Positions 1 through 7,427 of a stretch of DNA of 64,000 nt are shown here, in pieces. The notes beneath the pieces are model-generated. The model was given only the letters and a program-made list of their open reading frames with translations, had not been told where the DNA came from and ran no database searches. The DNA is taken from the NCBI GenBank assembly GCA_046348225.1, contig JAXMEQ010000006.1, positions 124,001 to 188,000 of the forward strand. Reading direction: 5' to 3'. A program made the position numbers and the translations under genes. Origin of the DNA: JAXMEQ01 sp046348225. Its GTDB lineage: Bacteria > Pseudomonadota > Gammaproteobacteria > Burkholderiales > Burkholderiaceae_C. How positions within the stretch are numbered: position 1 is the first letter of the stretch; the number at the start of each line of letters is the position of its first letter.

Positions 1-1
1 C

Positions 2-142
2 CACGACCCGATGACGATTGCGCGCCAGAGCGAAGCTGTCCCGGTCTCCGCGGCGGCCCGACCGCAATTCGACAAGCTGGCCGGTGCAGTCCGGCTGCAG
101 CTGTCGGCGGCCGGTTCGGTCCAGCAGGCCAGCGCCCAGTAA
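2..142 (+). CDS. C-terminal fragment of a probable M23-family peptidoglycan metallopeptidase
   Basis: The window opens inside a reading frame that ends at a TAA at 140-142, leaving 46 codons. The visible tail is Ala/Gln/Ser rich and contains no catalytic motif, so the product cannot be identified from its own sequence. I infer an M23 (LytM-type) peptidase because in related Burkholderiales such a gene commonly precedes anmK, and the tail resembles the loosely conserved C-terminus of those proteins as I remember them. The stop lies 21 bases before anmK, so the two are probably co-transcribed, which would fit a joint role in cell-wall turnover. The family assignment rests on gene neighbourhood; that this is coding sequence is more secure. 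Confidence 0.5.
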   Translation, partial: HDPMTIARQSEAVPVSAAARPQFDKLAGAVRLQLSAAGSVQQASAQ

Positions 143-163
143 GCGCCCACCCACTGGCCGGGC

Positions 164-1273
164 ATGGCGGAGCTTTACATCGGCCTGATGTCTGGCACCT
201 CGCTGGACGGGGTGGATGGGGTACTGGCCGATTTTTCCGGAACCGGCGTTCGCGTTCTGGCGCACGCCGCCCGGCCTTTTGAGGCGCCGCTGCGCGCCGA
301 GTTGCTGGCCCTGAACACCCGTGGTTCCGACGAACTGCACCGCGCCGCGCTGGCCGCCAACGCCCTCGTCGCCGTGTATACGCAAGTCGTGCACGACCTG
401 CTGGCGGCGTCCGACGTCCCGGCGACGGCCGTTCGGGCCATCGGTGCCCACGGCCAGACCGTACGCCATCAGCCCCAGGCCTTTGGCGGGACGGGCTACA
501 CACTGCAACTGAACAACCCGGCCTTGCTGGCGGAACGCACGGGCGTGGACGTCGTGGCCGATTTCCGCAGCCGGGATGTTGCCGCCGGTGGGCAGGGCGC
601 GCCGCTCGCTCCGTTTTTCCATCAGGCCCTGTTTGCTGTTCCCGGTCAGACTGTCGGCGTGCTCAACCTGGGTGGCATTGCCAACCTCACGCTGCTGCGC
701 CCGGACGGCACCATGACAGGGTTTGACTGCGGCCCCGCCAACGCCCTGATGGATGCCTGGTGCGAGCAGCACACCGGCCAGCCGTTTGACCGCGGCGGCG
801 CCTGGGCCGCCACCGGGCAACCCCACGCCGGCCTGCTGGTCCACCTGCTGGGTGATGGCTATTTCCGCCAGACGCCGCCCAAGAGCACCGGGCGCGACCT
901 GTTCAACCGTGCCTGGCTGGACACCGCCCTGGCGCTGTATCCGGGGGTGGCTGCGTCCGACGTGCAAGCCACGCTGGCCGAACTCACGGCGCAAAGCTGT
1001 GCCAACGACCTGCTGCACCATGGCCCGCAGGCCAGCACGCTGCTGGTGTGCGGCGGCGGCGCATTGAATGGCCATCTGATGGGGCGCCTGCAGGCCTTGT
1101 TGCCGGCTTGCGCGGTGCTGTCGAGCACGGAACGCGGCCTGCCGCCATTGCAGGTCGAGGCCACCGCTTTTGCCTGGCTGGCCCGCAAGACGGTGCTGCG
1201 GGAAAAACTGGCCCTGCAAAGCACAACGGGCGCCCAGGGCGCCCGTGTGCTGGGGGCGGTGTACCCCGCTTAG
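164..1273 (+). CDS. anmK: Anhydro-N-acetylmuramic acid kinase
   Basis: AnmK opens the 1,6-anhydro ring of anhydro-N-acetylmuramic acid and phosphorylates it to MurNAc-6-phosphate with ATP, a cytoplasmic step of cell-wall recycling. The 369-aa length matches the family. The N-terminal phosphate-binding signature GLMSGTSLDGVD lies at residues 7-18. GGIANLTLL near residue 170 and FDCGPANALMD near 188 are typical of the second lobe of the actin-like ATPase fold, and VCGGGALN follows near 290. The start is the ATG at 164, shortly after the upstream stop. The 3' end overlaps the convergent erpA stop by four bases, so neither gene has room for its own terminator there. The assignment is secure. Confidence 0.96.
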   Translation: MAELYIGLMSGTSLDGVDGVLADFSGTGVRVLAHAARPFEAPLRAELLALNTRGSDELHRAALAANALVAVYTQVVHDLLAASDVPATAVRAIGAHGQTVRHQPQAFGGTGYTLQLNNPALLAERTGVDVVADFRSRDVAAGGQGAPLAPFFHQALFAVPGQTVGVLNLGGIANLTLLRPDGTMTGFDCGPANALMDAWCEQHTGQPFDRGGAWAATGQPHAGLLVHLLGDGYFRQTPPKSTGRDLFNRAWLDTALALYPGVAASDVQATLAELTAQSCANDLLHHGPQASTLLVCGGGALNGHLMGRLQALLPACAVLSSTERGLPPLQVEATAFAWLARKTVLREKLALQSTTGAQGARVLGAVYPA

Positions 1274-1635
1274 GTCGAGAAGCTGGAGCCACAGCCGCAG
1301 GTGCTGGTGGCATTGGGGTTCTTGATCACGAACTGGGCGCCCTGCAGGTCTTCCTTGTAGTCGATCTCGGCGCCCACCAGGTACTGGTAGCTCATGGCAT
1401 CGATCAGCAACGAGACGCCATTCTTGGTCATCACGGTGTCGTCCTCGTTGGTGATTTCATCAAACGTGAACCCGTACTGGAAGCCCGAGCAGCCACCGCC
1501 CTGCACAAAGACACGCAGTTTCAGTTCCGGGTTGCCTTCCTCGGCGATCAGGTCGGCGACCTTGGCCGCCGCGCTGTCGGTAAAGACCAGCGGCACGGGC
1601 ATTTCGGACTGGATGTTTTCAGCAACTGCGCTCAT
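1270..1635 (-). CDS. erpA: Iron-sulfur cluster insertion protein ErpA
   Basis: A-type carrier that delivers [Fe-S] clusters to apo-enzymes. The 121-aa protein has the three conserved cluster-binding cysteines of the HesB/IscA family: C49 in GGGCSGFQYGF, and C113 and C115 in the C-terminal TCGCGSSF. It is about the usual ErpA length (E. coli is shorter at its N-terminus). It is last in the minus-strand run rplM-rpsI / DUF6776-bactofilin-erpA, 58 bases below bactofilin. The placement of erpA near rplM-rpsI is common in betaproteobacteria, which supports ErpA over IscA. Confidence in the family is very high, and in the ErpA subtype high. Confidence 0.95.
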   Translation of the reverse strand: MSAVAENIQSEMPVPLVFTDSAAAKVADLIAEEGNPELKLRVFVQGGGCSGFQYGFTFDEITNEDDTVMTKNGVSLLIDAMSYQYLVGAEIDYKEDLQGAQFVIKNPNATSTCGCGSSFST

Positions 1636-1693
1636 GGGGTACTCCGGGTGACGGTTCAGTTCAAATAGTACTTCTTTTTTGTCGGGTTTTCAG

Positions 1694-2089
1694 TCACTGG
1701 TTGTTTGCCGCCAACTTGAGTAGGGGCTTTTCGTCGCCGCTGGGGTTGGGCTTGAGCTGCCCCGAAATGATGGCGCCCTGGTGCATCTCCAGGGCACGGT
1801 AGTAGATGTCGCCGTCGATCCGGGCTTTGGGCTGCAGTTCCAGCAGTTCCCGGGTGTGAACCGGGCCGCGGATGCTGCCGTTGATGATCACGTGGTCGGC
1901 ATGGATCTCGCCATGCACGCTCGCGCTTTCGGAGATCACCAGGATGCTCGGGCTGTCGGGGCTGGCGGTGATGTCACCCATGACTTCACCATCGACCCGC
2001 AGGCCGTCGGTGAACCGCAGGTTGCCCTCGATCCGGCTGCCTTGCGCGATCAGGCTCTTGATCGGCGGTTGTGCCTTTTTGCCAAACAT
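1694..2089 (-). CDS. Bactofilin (polymer-forming cytoskeletal protein)
   Basis: A 131-aa bactofilin. Proteins of this family assemble without nucleotide into filaments and scaffold cell-wall or polarity factors. The core, roughly residues 15-115, shows the repeating hydrophobic/glycine pattern of a right-handed beta-helix (IEGNLRFTDGLRVDGEV, then VHGEIHADHVIINGSIRG, then RIDGDIYYRALEMHQGAIISGQL), flanked by short disordered tails as usual. The N-terminal MFGKKAQPPIKSLI resembles the membrane-associating tail of some bactofilins. It follows the DUF6776 gene by 29 bases, suggesting co-transcription with a membrane-anchored coiled-coil partner and with erpA downstream. Confidence 0.92.
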   Translation of the reverse strand: MFGKKAQPPIKSLIAQGSRIEGNLRFTDGLRVDGEVMGDITASPDSPSILVISESASVHGEIHADHVIINGSIRGPVHTRELLELQPKARIDGDIYYRALEMHQGAIISGQLKPNPSGDEKPLLKLAANNQ

Positions 2090-2118
2090 GCTGGTTGCTC
2101 CTCAACGATTCATGGTTA

Positions 2119-2826
2119 TCAGAGCTTCACGCCCTGTGCCGCGCGGGTGACGGCGCCCTCCACCACTTTGGCGGACACGTTTTGTACCACGGCCTGGGGG
2201 GGCAGGTCGACCACGCCCTCAATGCGACGGTACTGCCGCAGCTGCAGCGGCTGCGCGCCGCCCGGCAGCGGCATGACCCACGGCTTGCCGTTCAGGGTGC
2301 CGGCGAGCGTGATTTCCAGCTTGCCATTGAATTCCGGCGCGTTCTTGACGGGCTGGATCACCAACACCTGCCAGCGCAGTTGGCTTTCGCCCATTTTCTC
2401 GGCCTGCAACCCGCGGATGGCAATGCCTTCCGCGCCGCTGGCCGGAATCAGCTTCTCGAAAAAGCCCAGATCGTCGCGCAAGGCGCGGTTCTCGGTTTCC
2501 AGCAGGCGGATCTGCGCCACCAGCTTGTCCTGCGCGGCGCGCTCGGCCGTGAGCAGGCTGCCCGAGGTGTTGGCCACCGACTGCGCCTTGTCGCGCTCCT
2601 CGCGCAGCTGGGCCACCTCGACCCGCAACTTGGCCAGTTCTTCCTTGCTCCCGGTGTCCAGGCCCGCGATGTTCTTGCCGAACTCAAAGGCCCACAGGGC
2701 GACGGCACCACAGAACCCGAGCACGATGGCCATGACCACCCAGCGGAACGGCCAGGGCATGGCACTGCGCACCGCCATGCGCGGGGCGCTGATGGTCAGG
2801 CGGCGGCGGAGCAGGCGAAAGCGCAT
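2119..2826 (-). CDS. Membrane-anchored coiled-coil protein, DUF6776-like
   Basis: A 235-aa protein with a short basic cytoplasmic N-terminus (MRFRLLRRRL), one transmembrane helix around residues 27-47, a predicted coiled coil at about 60-118 (heptad-rich LRVEVAQLREERDKAQ, then LLETENRALRDDL), and a beta-rich C-terminal region predicted to lie outside the inner membrane. This layout fits the uncharacterised DUF6776 family that I recall in Burkholderiales next to bactofilin and erpA. The function is unknown. Topology and position suggest it connects the bactofilin scaffold to the periplasm, which is inference only. Its ATG lies about 20 bases downstream of the rpsI terminator, so it needs its own promoter or read-through. 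Confidence 0.85.
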   Translation of the reverse strand: MRFRLLRRRLTISAPRMAVRSAMPWPFRWVVMAIVLGFCGAVALWAFEFGKNIAGLDTGSKEELAKLRVEVAQLREERDKAQSVANTSGSLLTAERAAQDKLVAQIRLLETENRALRDDLGFFEKLIPASGAEGIAIRGLQAEKMGESQLRWQVLVIQPVKNAPEFNGKLEITLAGTLNGKPWVMPLPGGAQPLQLRQYRRIEGVVDLPPQAVVQNVSAKVVEGAVTRAAQGVKL

Positions 2827-2848
2827 GGTTCCTGGCGGGTTGGGGTGA

Positions 2849-2890
2849 AAACAAAAAAGCCGCTGGCCAAGCGAACTTGGAGCGGCTTTT
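2849..2890 (-). terminator. Intrinsic terminator after rplM-rpsI
   Basis: On the minus strand an inverted repeat AAAAGCCGCTCCAAG / CTTGGCCAGCGGCTTTT closes a stem of about 15 bp with one internal mismatch around a TTCG-like loop. A run of T residues (TTTTTTGTTTT) follows directly. It sits 18 bases below the rpsI stop, the right place to end the ribosomal protein transcript and separate it from DUF6776. Confidence 0.9.
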
Positions 2891-2907
2891 CGTGGGCAGG
2901 TAGCGGG

Positions 2908-3300
2908 TTAGCGCTTGCTGAACTGCTTGCGGCGACGGGCGCCGTGCAGACCGACCTTCTTGCGTTCGACTTCGCGCGCGTCACGCGTCACAAAGCCGGC
3001 CTGGCTCAGTGCGGGCTTGAGCGCTGCGTCGTAGTCGATCAGGGCACGGGTAATGCCGTGGCGCGTGGCGCCAGCCTGACCGGATTCGCCACCACCGTGC
3101 ACATTGACCTGGATGTCGAAGGTTTCGACGTGGTTGGTCAAAAACAGGGGCTGCTTGCAGATCATGATCGAGGTCTCACGGCCGAAGTAGGACTGGATGT
3201 CCTTGCCGTTCACCGTGATCTTGCCGGTGCCTTTTTTCAGAAACACGCGGGCGACGCTGGACTTGCGACGGCCGGTGCCATTGTTCCATTCACCAATCAT
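2908..3300 (-). CDS. rpsI: 30S ribosomal protein S9
   Basis: S9 sits in the head of the small subunit, and its basic C-terminal tail reaches the P-site tRNA. The product is 130 aa, beginning MIGEWNNGTGRRKSS and ending in the family's basic tail GARRRKQFSKR. I chose the ATG at 3300, which has a GGAG eight bases upstream, over an in-frame TTG at 3306 that would add two residues; MIGEW is the usual beginning in this group. It lies 12 bases below rplM, in the near-universal rplM-rpsI operon. Confidence 0.98.
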   Translation of the reverse strand: MIGEWNNGTGRRKSSVARVFLKKGTGKITVNGKDIQSYFGRETSIMICKQPLFLTNHVETFDIQVNVHGGGESGQAGATRHGITRALIDYDAALKPALSQAGFVTRDAREVERKKVGLHGARRRKQFSKR

Positions 3301-3312
3301 TCTCAAGGCTCC

Positions 3313-3744
3313 TTAGATTTCCAGCAGCTTGGGCTGCTGGGCGGTGTGCGGGTGCTCTGCGCCGCCATACACCTTGAGTTTCTTGATCATGGCGTAACCG
3401 AGCGGGCCCTTGGGCAGCATGCCCTTGACAGCCTTCTCGAGTGCGCGGCCGGGGTGCTTGGCCTGCATGTCACGGAAGTTGGTGGCCGTGATGCCGCCCG
3501 GATAGCCGGAGTGACGGTAGTACACCTTGTCCAGGGACTTGGCGCCCGTGACCTTGAGCTGGGCTGCATTGATGATGACGATGAAGTCACCGGTATCGAC
3601 GTGAGGCGTGTAAATGGCCTTGTGTTTGCCGCGCAAACGGAGAGCAACTTCGCTGGCTACTCGTCCGAGGACCTTGTCGGTCGCGTCAATCACAAACCAC
3701 TCGTGCGTCACGTCAGCGGGTTTGGCGCTGAACGTTTTGGTCAT
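3313..3744 (-). CDS. rplM: 50S ribosomal protein L13
   Basis: L13 is an early-assembly protein of the large subunit. The 143-aa sequence matches the usual ~142 aa and has the characteristic stretches WFVIDATDKVLGRVAS (residues 16-31), the YTPHVDTGDFIVI region, YYRHSGYPGG, and MLPKGPLGYAMIKKLKVY near the C-terminus. It is the first gene of the operon with rpsI. A consensus TATAAT-type -10 element lies about 135 bases upstream on the same strand. Confidence 0.98.
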   Translation of the reverse strand: MTKTFSAKPADVTHEWFVIDATDKVLGRVASEVALRLRGKHKAIYTPHVDTGDFIVIINAAQLKVTGAKSLDKVYYRHSGYPGGITATNFRDMQAKHPGRALEKAVKGMLPKGPLGYAMIKKLKVYGGAEHPHTAQQPKLLEI

Positions 3745-3859
3745 GAGTTTTCTCTTTTACGAGGGTTTGGCGGGCCCTTTTCCACGGTCGGTGTTCCTCT
3801 GGCGGGAATCTCTTAGGTGGTAGGTGCTTCTTGCGAAGCCTTCGCCGCGGGGCCACAAG

Positions 3860-3905
3860 AGCGCTGCGAAGCCCGAGATTATACGAAAAATCAAGGGCTT
3901 AGCGC
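3860..3905 (-). promoter_or_regulatory. Candidate promoter for rplM-rpsI
   Basis: Reading the minus strand, a perfect TATAAT lies at 3883-3878. A weak TTGCGC lies 18 bases upstream as a possible -35. Only the -10 is convincing. The distance to the rplM ATG leaves a leader of about 130 bases, which could hold regulatory structure, but I see no recognisable ribosomal-protein leader motif in it. Confidence 0.5.
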
Positions 3906-3937
3906 AATGCCCGCAGGCCACGGGTTACCATCGCCCG

Positions 3938-4819
3938 ATGTTCAGCTACCGCCACGCCTTTCATGCCGGCAACCACGCCGACGTGCTCAAGCACACCGTG
4001 CTGATCGCCACGCTCAAGCACCTGACCGAAAAGGACGCCGCCCTGATGGTGGTGGACACCCATGCCGGTGCCGGGCTCTACCGGCTGGATGGCGACTACG
4101 CGGAAACCAGTGGCGAAGCGTCGGACGGCATTTTGCGTCTGGCCGGCGCCACCGGCCTGGCCCCGGCGCTGCAGGACTATGTGGATCTGGTCGCGGCCTT
4201 CAACACCAAGTCCGTCCTCAAGGTCTATCCCGGCTCTCCTTTCGTGGCGCACCGGCTGCTGCGGGAGCACGACAAGCTCAAGCTGTTCGAACTGCACCCC
4301 ACCGACGCCCGGACGCTGGCCGGCAACATCGCCCAGTTGGAGGCCGGCCGCCAGATTGCCGTGCTGCGCGATGACGGGTTTGAGGGCGTCAGGAAGTTCC
4401 TGCCGCCACCGTCACGCCGGGCGCTGGTGCTGTGCGACCCGAGCTACGAGATCAAGACCGACTATGCCAAGGTCGTGGCCATGGCGGCCGATGCGCTGAA
4501 GCGCTTTGCCACGGGCACCTACGCCGTCTGGTACCCGATCATTCCCCGCCCGGAGGCGCATGACCTGCCGCGCAGGCTCAAGACCCTGGCGACCAAAGCC
4601 GGCAAAAGCTGGCTGAATGCGTCGCTGACCGTCAAGTCCAGCAAGATCCTGACCGACGCGACCGGCGAGACCAAGCGGCCGGGGTTGCCCGCCAGCGGCA
4701 TGTTCGTGATCAATCCGCCGTTCACACTGAAGGCCGCCCTGCAGGAGGCCCTGCCCCAGATGGTGGAGCGCCTGGGCCAGGACCGCAACGCGGCCTTCGC
4801 ACTCGACAGCGGCGGCTGA
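3938..4819 (+). CDS. rlmJ: 23S rRNA (adenine(2030)-N6)-methyltransferase RlmJ
   Basis: RlmJ methylates A2030 of 23S rRNA using SAM. The true start is the ATG at 3938, giving 293 aa beginning MFSYRHAFHAGNHADVLKH, the highly conserved RlmJ N-terminus. The open frame continues upstream without a better start. Other family landmarks are VDTHAGAGLYRLD near residue 50 (SAM-binding loop), YPGSPFVAHRLLR near 92, and LCDPSYEIKTDY near 167, which corresponds to the catalytic DPPY motif (here DPSY). It is transcribed divergently from rplM. Its stop is only four bases from the end of the convergent porin gene. Confidence 0.95.
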   Translation: MFSYRHAFHAGNHADVLKHTVLIATLKHLTEKDAALMVVDTHAGAGLYRLDGDYAETSGEASDGILRLAGATGLAPALQDYVDLVAAFNTKSVLKVYPGSPFVAHRLLREHDKLKLFELHPTDARTLAGNIAQLEAGRQIAVLRDDGFEGVRKFLPPPSRRALVLCDPSYEIKTDYAKVVAMAADALKRFATGTYAVWYPIIPRPEAHDLPRRLKTLATKAGKSWLNASLTVKSSKILTDATGETKRPGLPASGMFVINPPFTLKAALQEALPQMVERLGQDRNAAFALDSGG

Positions 4820-4823
4820 GCCG

Positions 4824-5850
4824 TCAGAAGCGCTTGCGGATGCCGGCGCCAAAGCTGGTGCCGCTGGAGAAGCTGGTGATCCGGTCGCGCATGTACATGG
4901 CGTACACGTCGGTGCTTTTGGACAGGAAATAGTCGTAACCCACCGTCCAGGTATCCCGGGTATTGCCCGGCGTGACGCGCGTTTTGGCCGCCCCCCACCA
5001 GCACCTTGCCGGCCCCCACTGGCACCGAAGCGCCCCACGACACCGTTTTGGCCTGCGGCACCAGGGTGTCAGACTTGGCCTTGCCGTAGGTCAGAAAGCC
5101 CTTGACCACCTTGGCGTCATACGACGCCCCGAGCATCCAGTCGGTTTTCCTGTCGGCGGTGGCGAACGGCGTGGTCGGGTTGGGGTTGCCAATCTGGTCA
5201 CGCTCGTAGAACGCGGTGGCGGCGAACGGTCCGTTGAAGTAGAGCACGTTGAGGCCCACGTTCTTGGGGCCCGAGTCACCCGCCACCTCGCCGAACTGGT
5301 AATGCACGTTGGCCGACAGGCCGCCAAAGCTGGGCGTGCTGTAAATGATTTCGTTGGCCCAGCCGGTGTCAGACGGCGTGGTGGCACGCCAGCCACTGGC
5401 GTTGAACAGCGGCACGTTGGCATGCAACACCAGGGGCGAGAACGTGAACGAGTCGCCAAAGGGGTTGAAGATCACCGTCGGGAGGAAGTTGGGAGCCAGC
5501 CCGCGACCCAGCGTCAGCGTGCCGAAGCCGCCCGCGAGGCCAACGTTGGCGTCGCGCGAGAAAAACGGGTCGTTGGCGAAGCGGCCCTGCACGCCGGAGT
5601 CCACCTGGATAAACGATGTCAGGGCAAAGTTGGCCTTGAGCCCGCCACCCAGGTCTTCCGTGCCTTTCACGCCAAACCACGAGGTGGTCATGCCGCCACT
5701 GTTCACCACCGACGCGCGCCCGGCATCACCCGCCATGCGCTTGGAGCCGGCATACACATCCGCCAGACCCATCAGCTGGACGGAGCTCTGGGCCTGTACC
5801 GTGCCCGCCAATGCCGCAAGCGTGCATGCGGCGATCAGGTTTGTTTTCAT
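4824..5850 (-). pseudogene. Gram-negative porin (OmpC/GBP type) with a 3' frameshift
   Basis: Outer-membrane trimeric porin of the betaproteobacterial general-diffusion type. Residues 1-20 are a signal peptide cut after TVQA. The next ~265 residues are ordinary porin beta-strands (LADVYAG, TSWFGVKGTEDLGGG, LGRGLAPNF). At the six-C run at 4991-4996 (six G on the coding strand) the frame changes. Dropping one G restores KTRVTPGNTRDTWTVGY and a tail ending SFGAGIRKRF with a terminal Phe at 4827-4829, exactly as porins end, with stop at 4824-4826. As written, translation runs past this into rlmJ antisense sequence to a stop at 4519, giving a 443-aa product that lacks the closing strands and could not form a normal barrel. 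This is either a real frameshift or a one-base sequence error. Confidence 0.9.
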
Positions 5851-6114
5851 AGGTTCTCCTGCAAGTCAATACGACCAAATCGGCCGTCGAAGCTTCTGCA
5901 AAAGCTGTGCCGCAGGAGAAGCGACGAATTTCGCCGCATTTGAGAACTATTGAAAACAGTTGATGCCGCGTTTGCACCGCGTTTTGGTGCATCGCATGTG
6001 CACCGGCAGCCATCCCTGCCAATTCCGACTCCGGCGCCAGATTAACCGACCGATCGGTCGGTTAATTCGCTATACTGCGCTGATGACGCTGGCATCCCAG
6101 CGCAGGAGACAGGC
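5851..6114. other. Divergent intergenic region between porin and paaA
   Basis: The 264 bases hold the upstream regions of two divergent genes. The half near the porin is visibly AT-richer (around 5870-5960) and probably contains the porin promoter, but I find no clean -35/-10 pair there. The half near paaA contains the palindromic operator and -10 described separately. No open frame here looks real. Confidence 0.6.
6041..6076 (+). promoter_or_regulatory. paa promoter with a perfect TetR-type palindromic operator (PaaR-like)
   Basis: Positions 6041-6066 form a perfect 26-bp palindrome whose half-site is ATTAACCGACCGA. The CCGACCG/CGGTCGG core is typical of operators bound by TetR-family repressors of acyl-CoA pathways. 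A -10 hexamer TATACT follows at 6071-6076, so the operator covers the -35 region and would block RNA polymerase. The paaA start is 38 bases further on. By analogy with PaaR, the phenylacetyl-CoA-responsive TetR repressor of paa genes, I expect de-repression by phenylacetyl-CoA. No paaR gene lies in this window. Confidence 0.85.
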
Positions 6115-7134
6115 ATGTACACCCAGGCACTGGACCTTCCAGACCCGCAGCAGCCGTCGCTCAAGGCGGTGGCACCGCCCGCCAGCGCATCCGATGCCGC
6201 GCGCCAGGCGCACTTTGACGCCCGAATCGACGCTGACGGCAAGATCGAGCCGCGCGACTGGATGCCCGACGCCTACCGCAAGACGCTGGTACGCCAGATC
6301 AGCCAGCATGCCCACAGCGAGATCGTCGGCATGCTGCCCGAGGGCAACTGGATCAGCCGCGCACCCAGCCTGAAACGCAAGGCCATCCTGCTGGCCAAGG
6401 TACAGGACGAGGGTGGCCACGGCCTGTACCTGTACAGCGCTGCCGAAACCCTGGGCACCAGCCGCGACCAGATGCAGGACGCCCTGCACGCCGGCAAAGC
6501 CAAATACAGCTCGATCTTCAATTACCCGACGCTCAACTGGGCCGATGTGGGCGTGATCGGCTGGCTGGTGGACGGCGCGGCGATCATGAACCAGATCCCG
6601 CTGTGCCGCTGCAGCTACGGGCCCTATGCGCGCGCCATGATCCGCATCTGCAAGGAAGAAAGCTTCCACCAGCGTCAGGGCTTCGAGTCCCTGATGGTGA
6701 TGATGCAGGGCACGCCCGAGCAAAAGGCCATGGTGCAGGACGCGGTGAACCGCTGGTGGTGGAAGTGCCTGGCCATGTTCGGCCCGCCCGACGCCGACAG
6801 CCCCAACAGCGCCCAGGGCATGCGCTGGGGCATCAAGCGCATCAGCAACGACGACCTGCGCCAGAAGTTTGTGGACGCCACCGTGCCCCAGGCCCGGGTG
6901 CTGGGCGTGACCCTGCCCGACCCCGACCTGAAATGGAACGAGGAACGCCAGCATTACGACTATGGCGCGATCGACTGGGACGAGTTCTGGGCCACCGTCA
7001 ATGGCCACGGCCCCTGCAACAAGGAGCGGCTGGCCACCCGCGTCAAGGCACACGAGGAAGGCCGGTGGGTGCGCGAGGCCGCGCTGGCCCATGCCGCCAA
7101 ACAGAAAGCCCGCGCCCTGAAGGAGGCCGCATGA
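6115..7134 (+). CDS. paaA: 1,2-phenylacetyl-CoA epoxidase, catalytic subunit PaaA
   Basis: Catalytic di-iron oxygenase subunit of the PaaABC(D)E complex, which converts phenylacetyl-CoA to its ring 1,2-epoxide, the committed step of aerobic phenylacetate breakdown. The 339-aa length fits PaaA. Ferritin-like carboxylate/histidine segments are visible: KVQDEGGHGLYLYSAAE around residue 95 (ExxH type) and CKEESFHQRQGFESL around 180 (second ExxH). The C-terminal DYGAIDWDEFW region is also typical. The ATG follows a CAGGAG ribosome-binding site. The stop overlaps the paaB start as ATGA, so translation is coupled. Confidence 0.97.
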   Translation: MYTQALDLPDPQQPSLKAVAPPASASDAARQAHFDARIDADGKIEPRDWMPDAYRKTLVRQISQHAHSEIVGMLPEGNWISRAPSLKRKAILLAKVQDEGGHGLYLYSAAETLGTSRDQMQDALHAGKAKYSSIFNYPTLNWADVGVIGWLVDGAAIMNQIPLCRCSYGPYARAMIRICKEESFHQRQGFESLMVMMQGTPEQKAMVQDAVNRWWWKCLAMFGPPDADSPNSAQGMRWGIKRISNDDLRQKFVDATVPQARVLGVTLPDPDLKWNEERQHYDYGAIDWDEFWATVNGHGPCNKERLATRVKAHEEGRWVREAALAHAAKQKARALKEAA

Positions 7135-7427
7135 CCAGCCCCGCACTGAAGGAATGGCCGCTGTGGGAGGTGTTTGTCCGCAGCAAGCAGGGCATCGAGC
7201 ACAAGCACTGCGGCAGCCTGCACGCCAGTGACGCGCAGCACGCGCTGCAAATGGCGCGCGATGTGTACACCCGGCGCCAGGAAGGCGTGAGCATCTGGGT
7301 CGTGCCGTCGGCCGCAATCGCGGCCAGCGAGCCGAACGACAAGGCCGAGTTCTTTGACCCGGCCGCCGACAAGGTGTACCGCCACCCCACGTTCTACGAG
7401 ATCCCCGACGAAGTGGGCCACATGTGA
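7131..7427 (+). CDS. paaB: 1,2-phenylacetyl-CoA epoxidase, subunit PaaB
   Basis: Small structural subunit bridging PaaAC heterodimers in the epoxidase. The product is 98 aa, the family norm. It contains WPLWEVFVRSKQGIEHKHCG (residues about 10-29), HALQMARDVYTRR and the acidic FFDPAADKVYRHPTFYEIP near the end, all PaaB hallmarks. The ATG at 7131 overlaps the paaA stop by four bases, and the TGA overlaps the next gene's ATG by one base. There is little alternative to the assignment. Confidence 0.97.
   Translation: MTSPALKEWPLWEVFVRSKQGIEHKHCGSLHASDAQHALQMARDVYTRRQEGVSIWVVPSAAIAASEPNDKAEFFDPAADKVYRHPTFYEIPDEVGHM

Noticed and set aside
3301..3306. Upstream TTG start for rpsI
   Set aside because: It would add two residues to the standard MIGEW beginning, and the GGAG spacing suits the ATG at 3300.
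4519..4823. C-terminal extension of the porin frame over rlmJ
   Set aside because: It results from the frameshift at 4991-4996; the extension is antisense to rlmJ and unrelated to porins.
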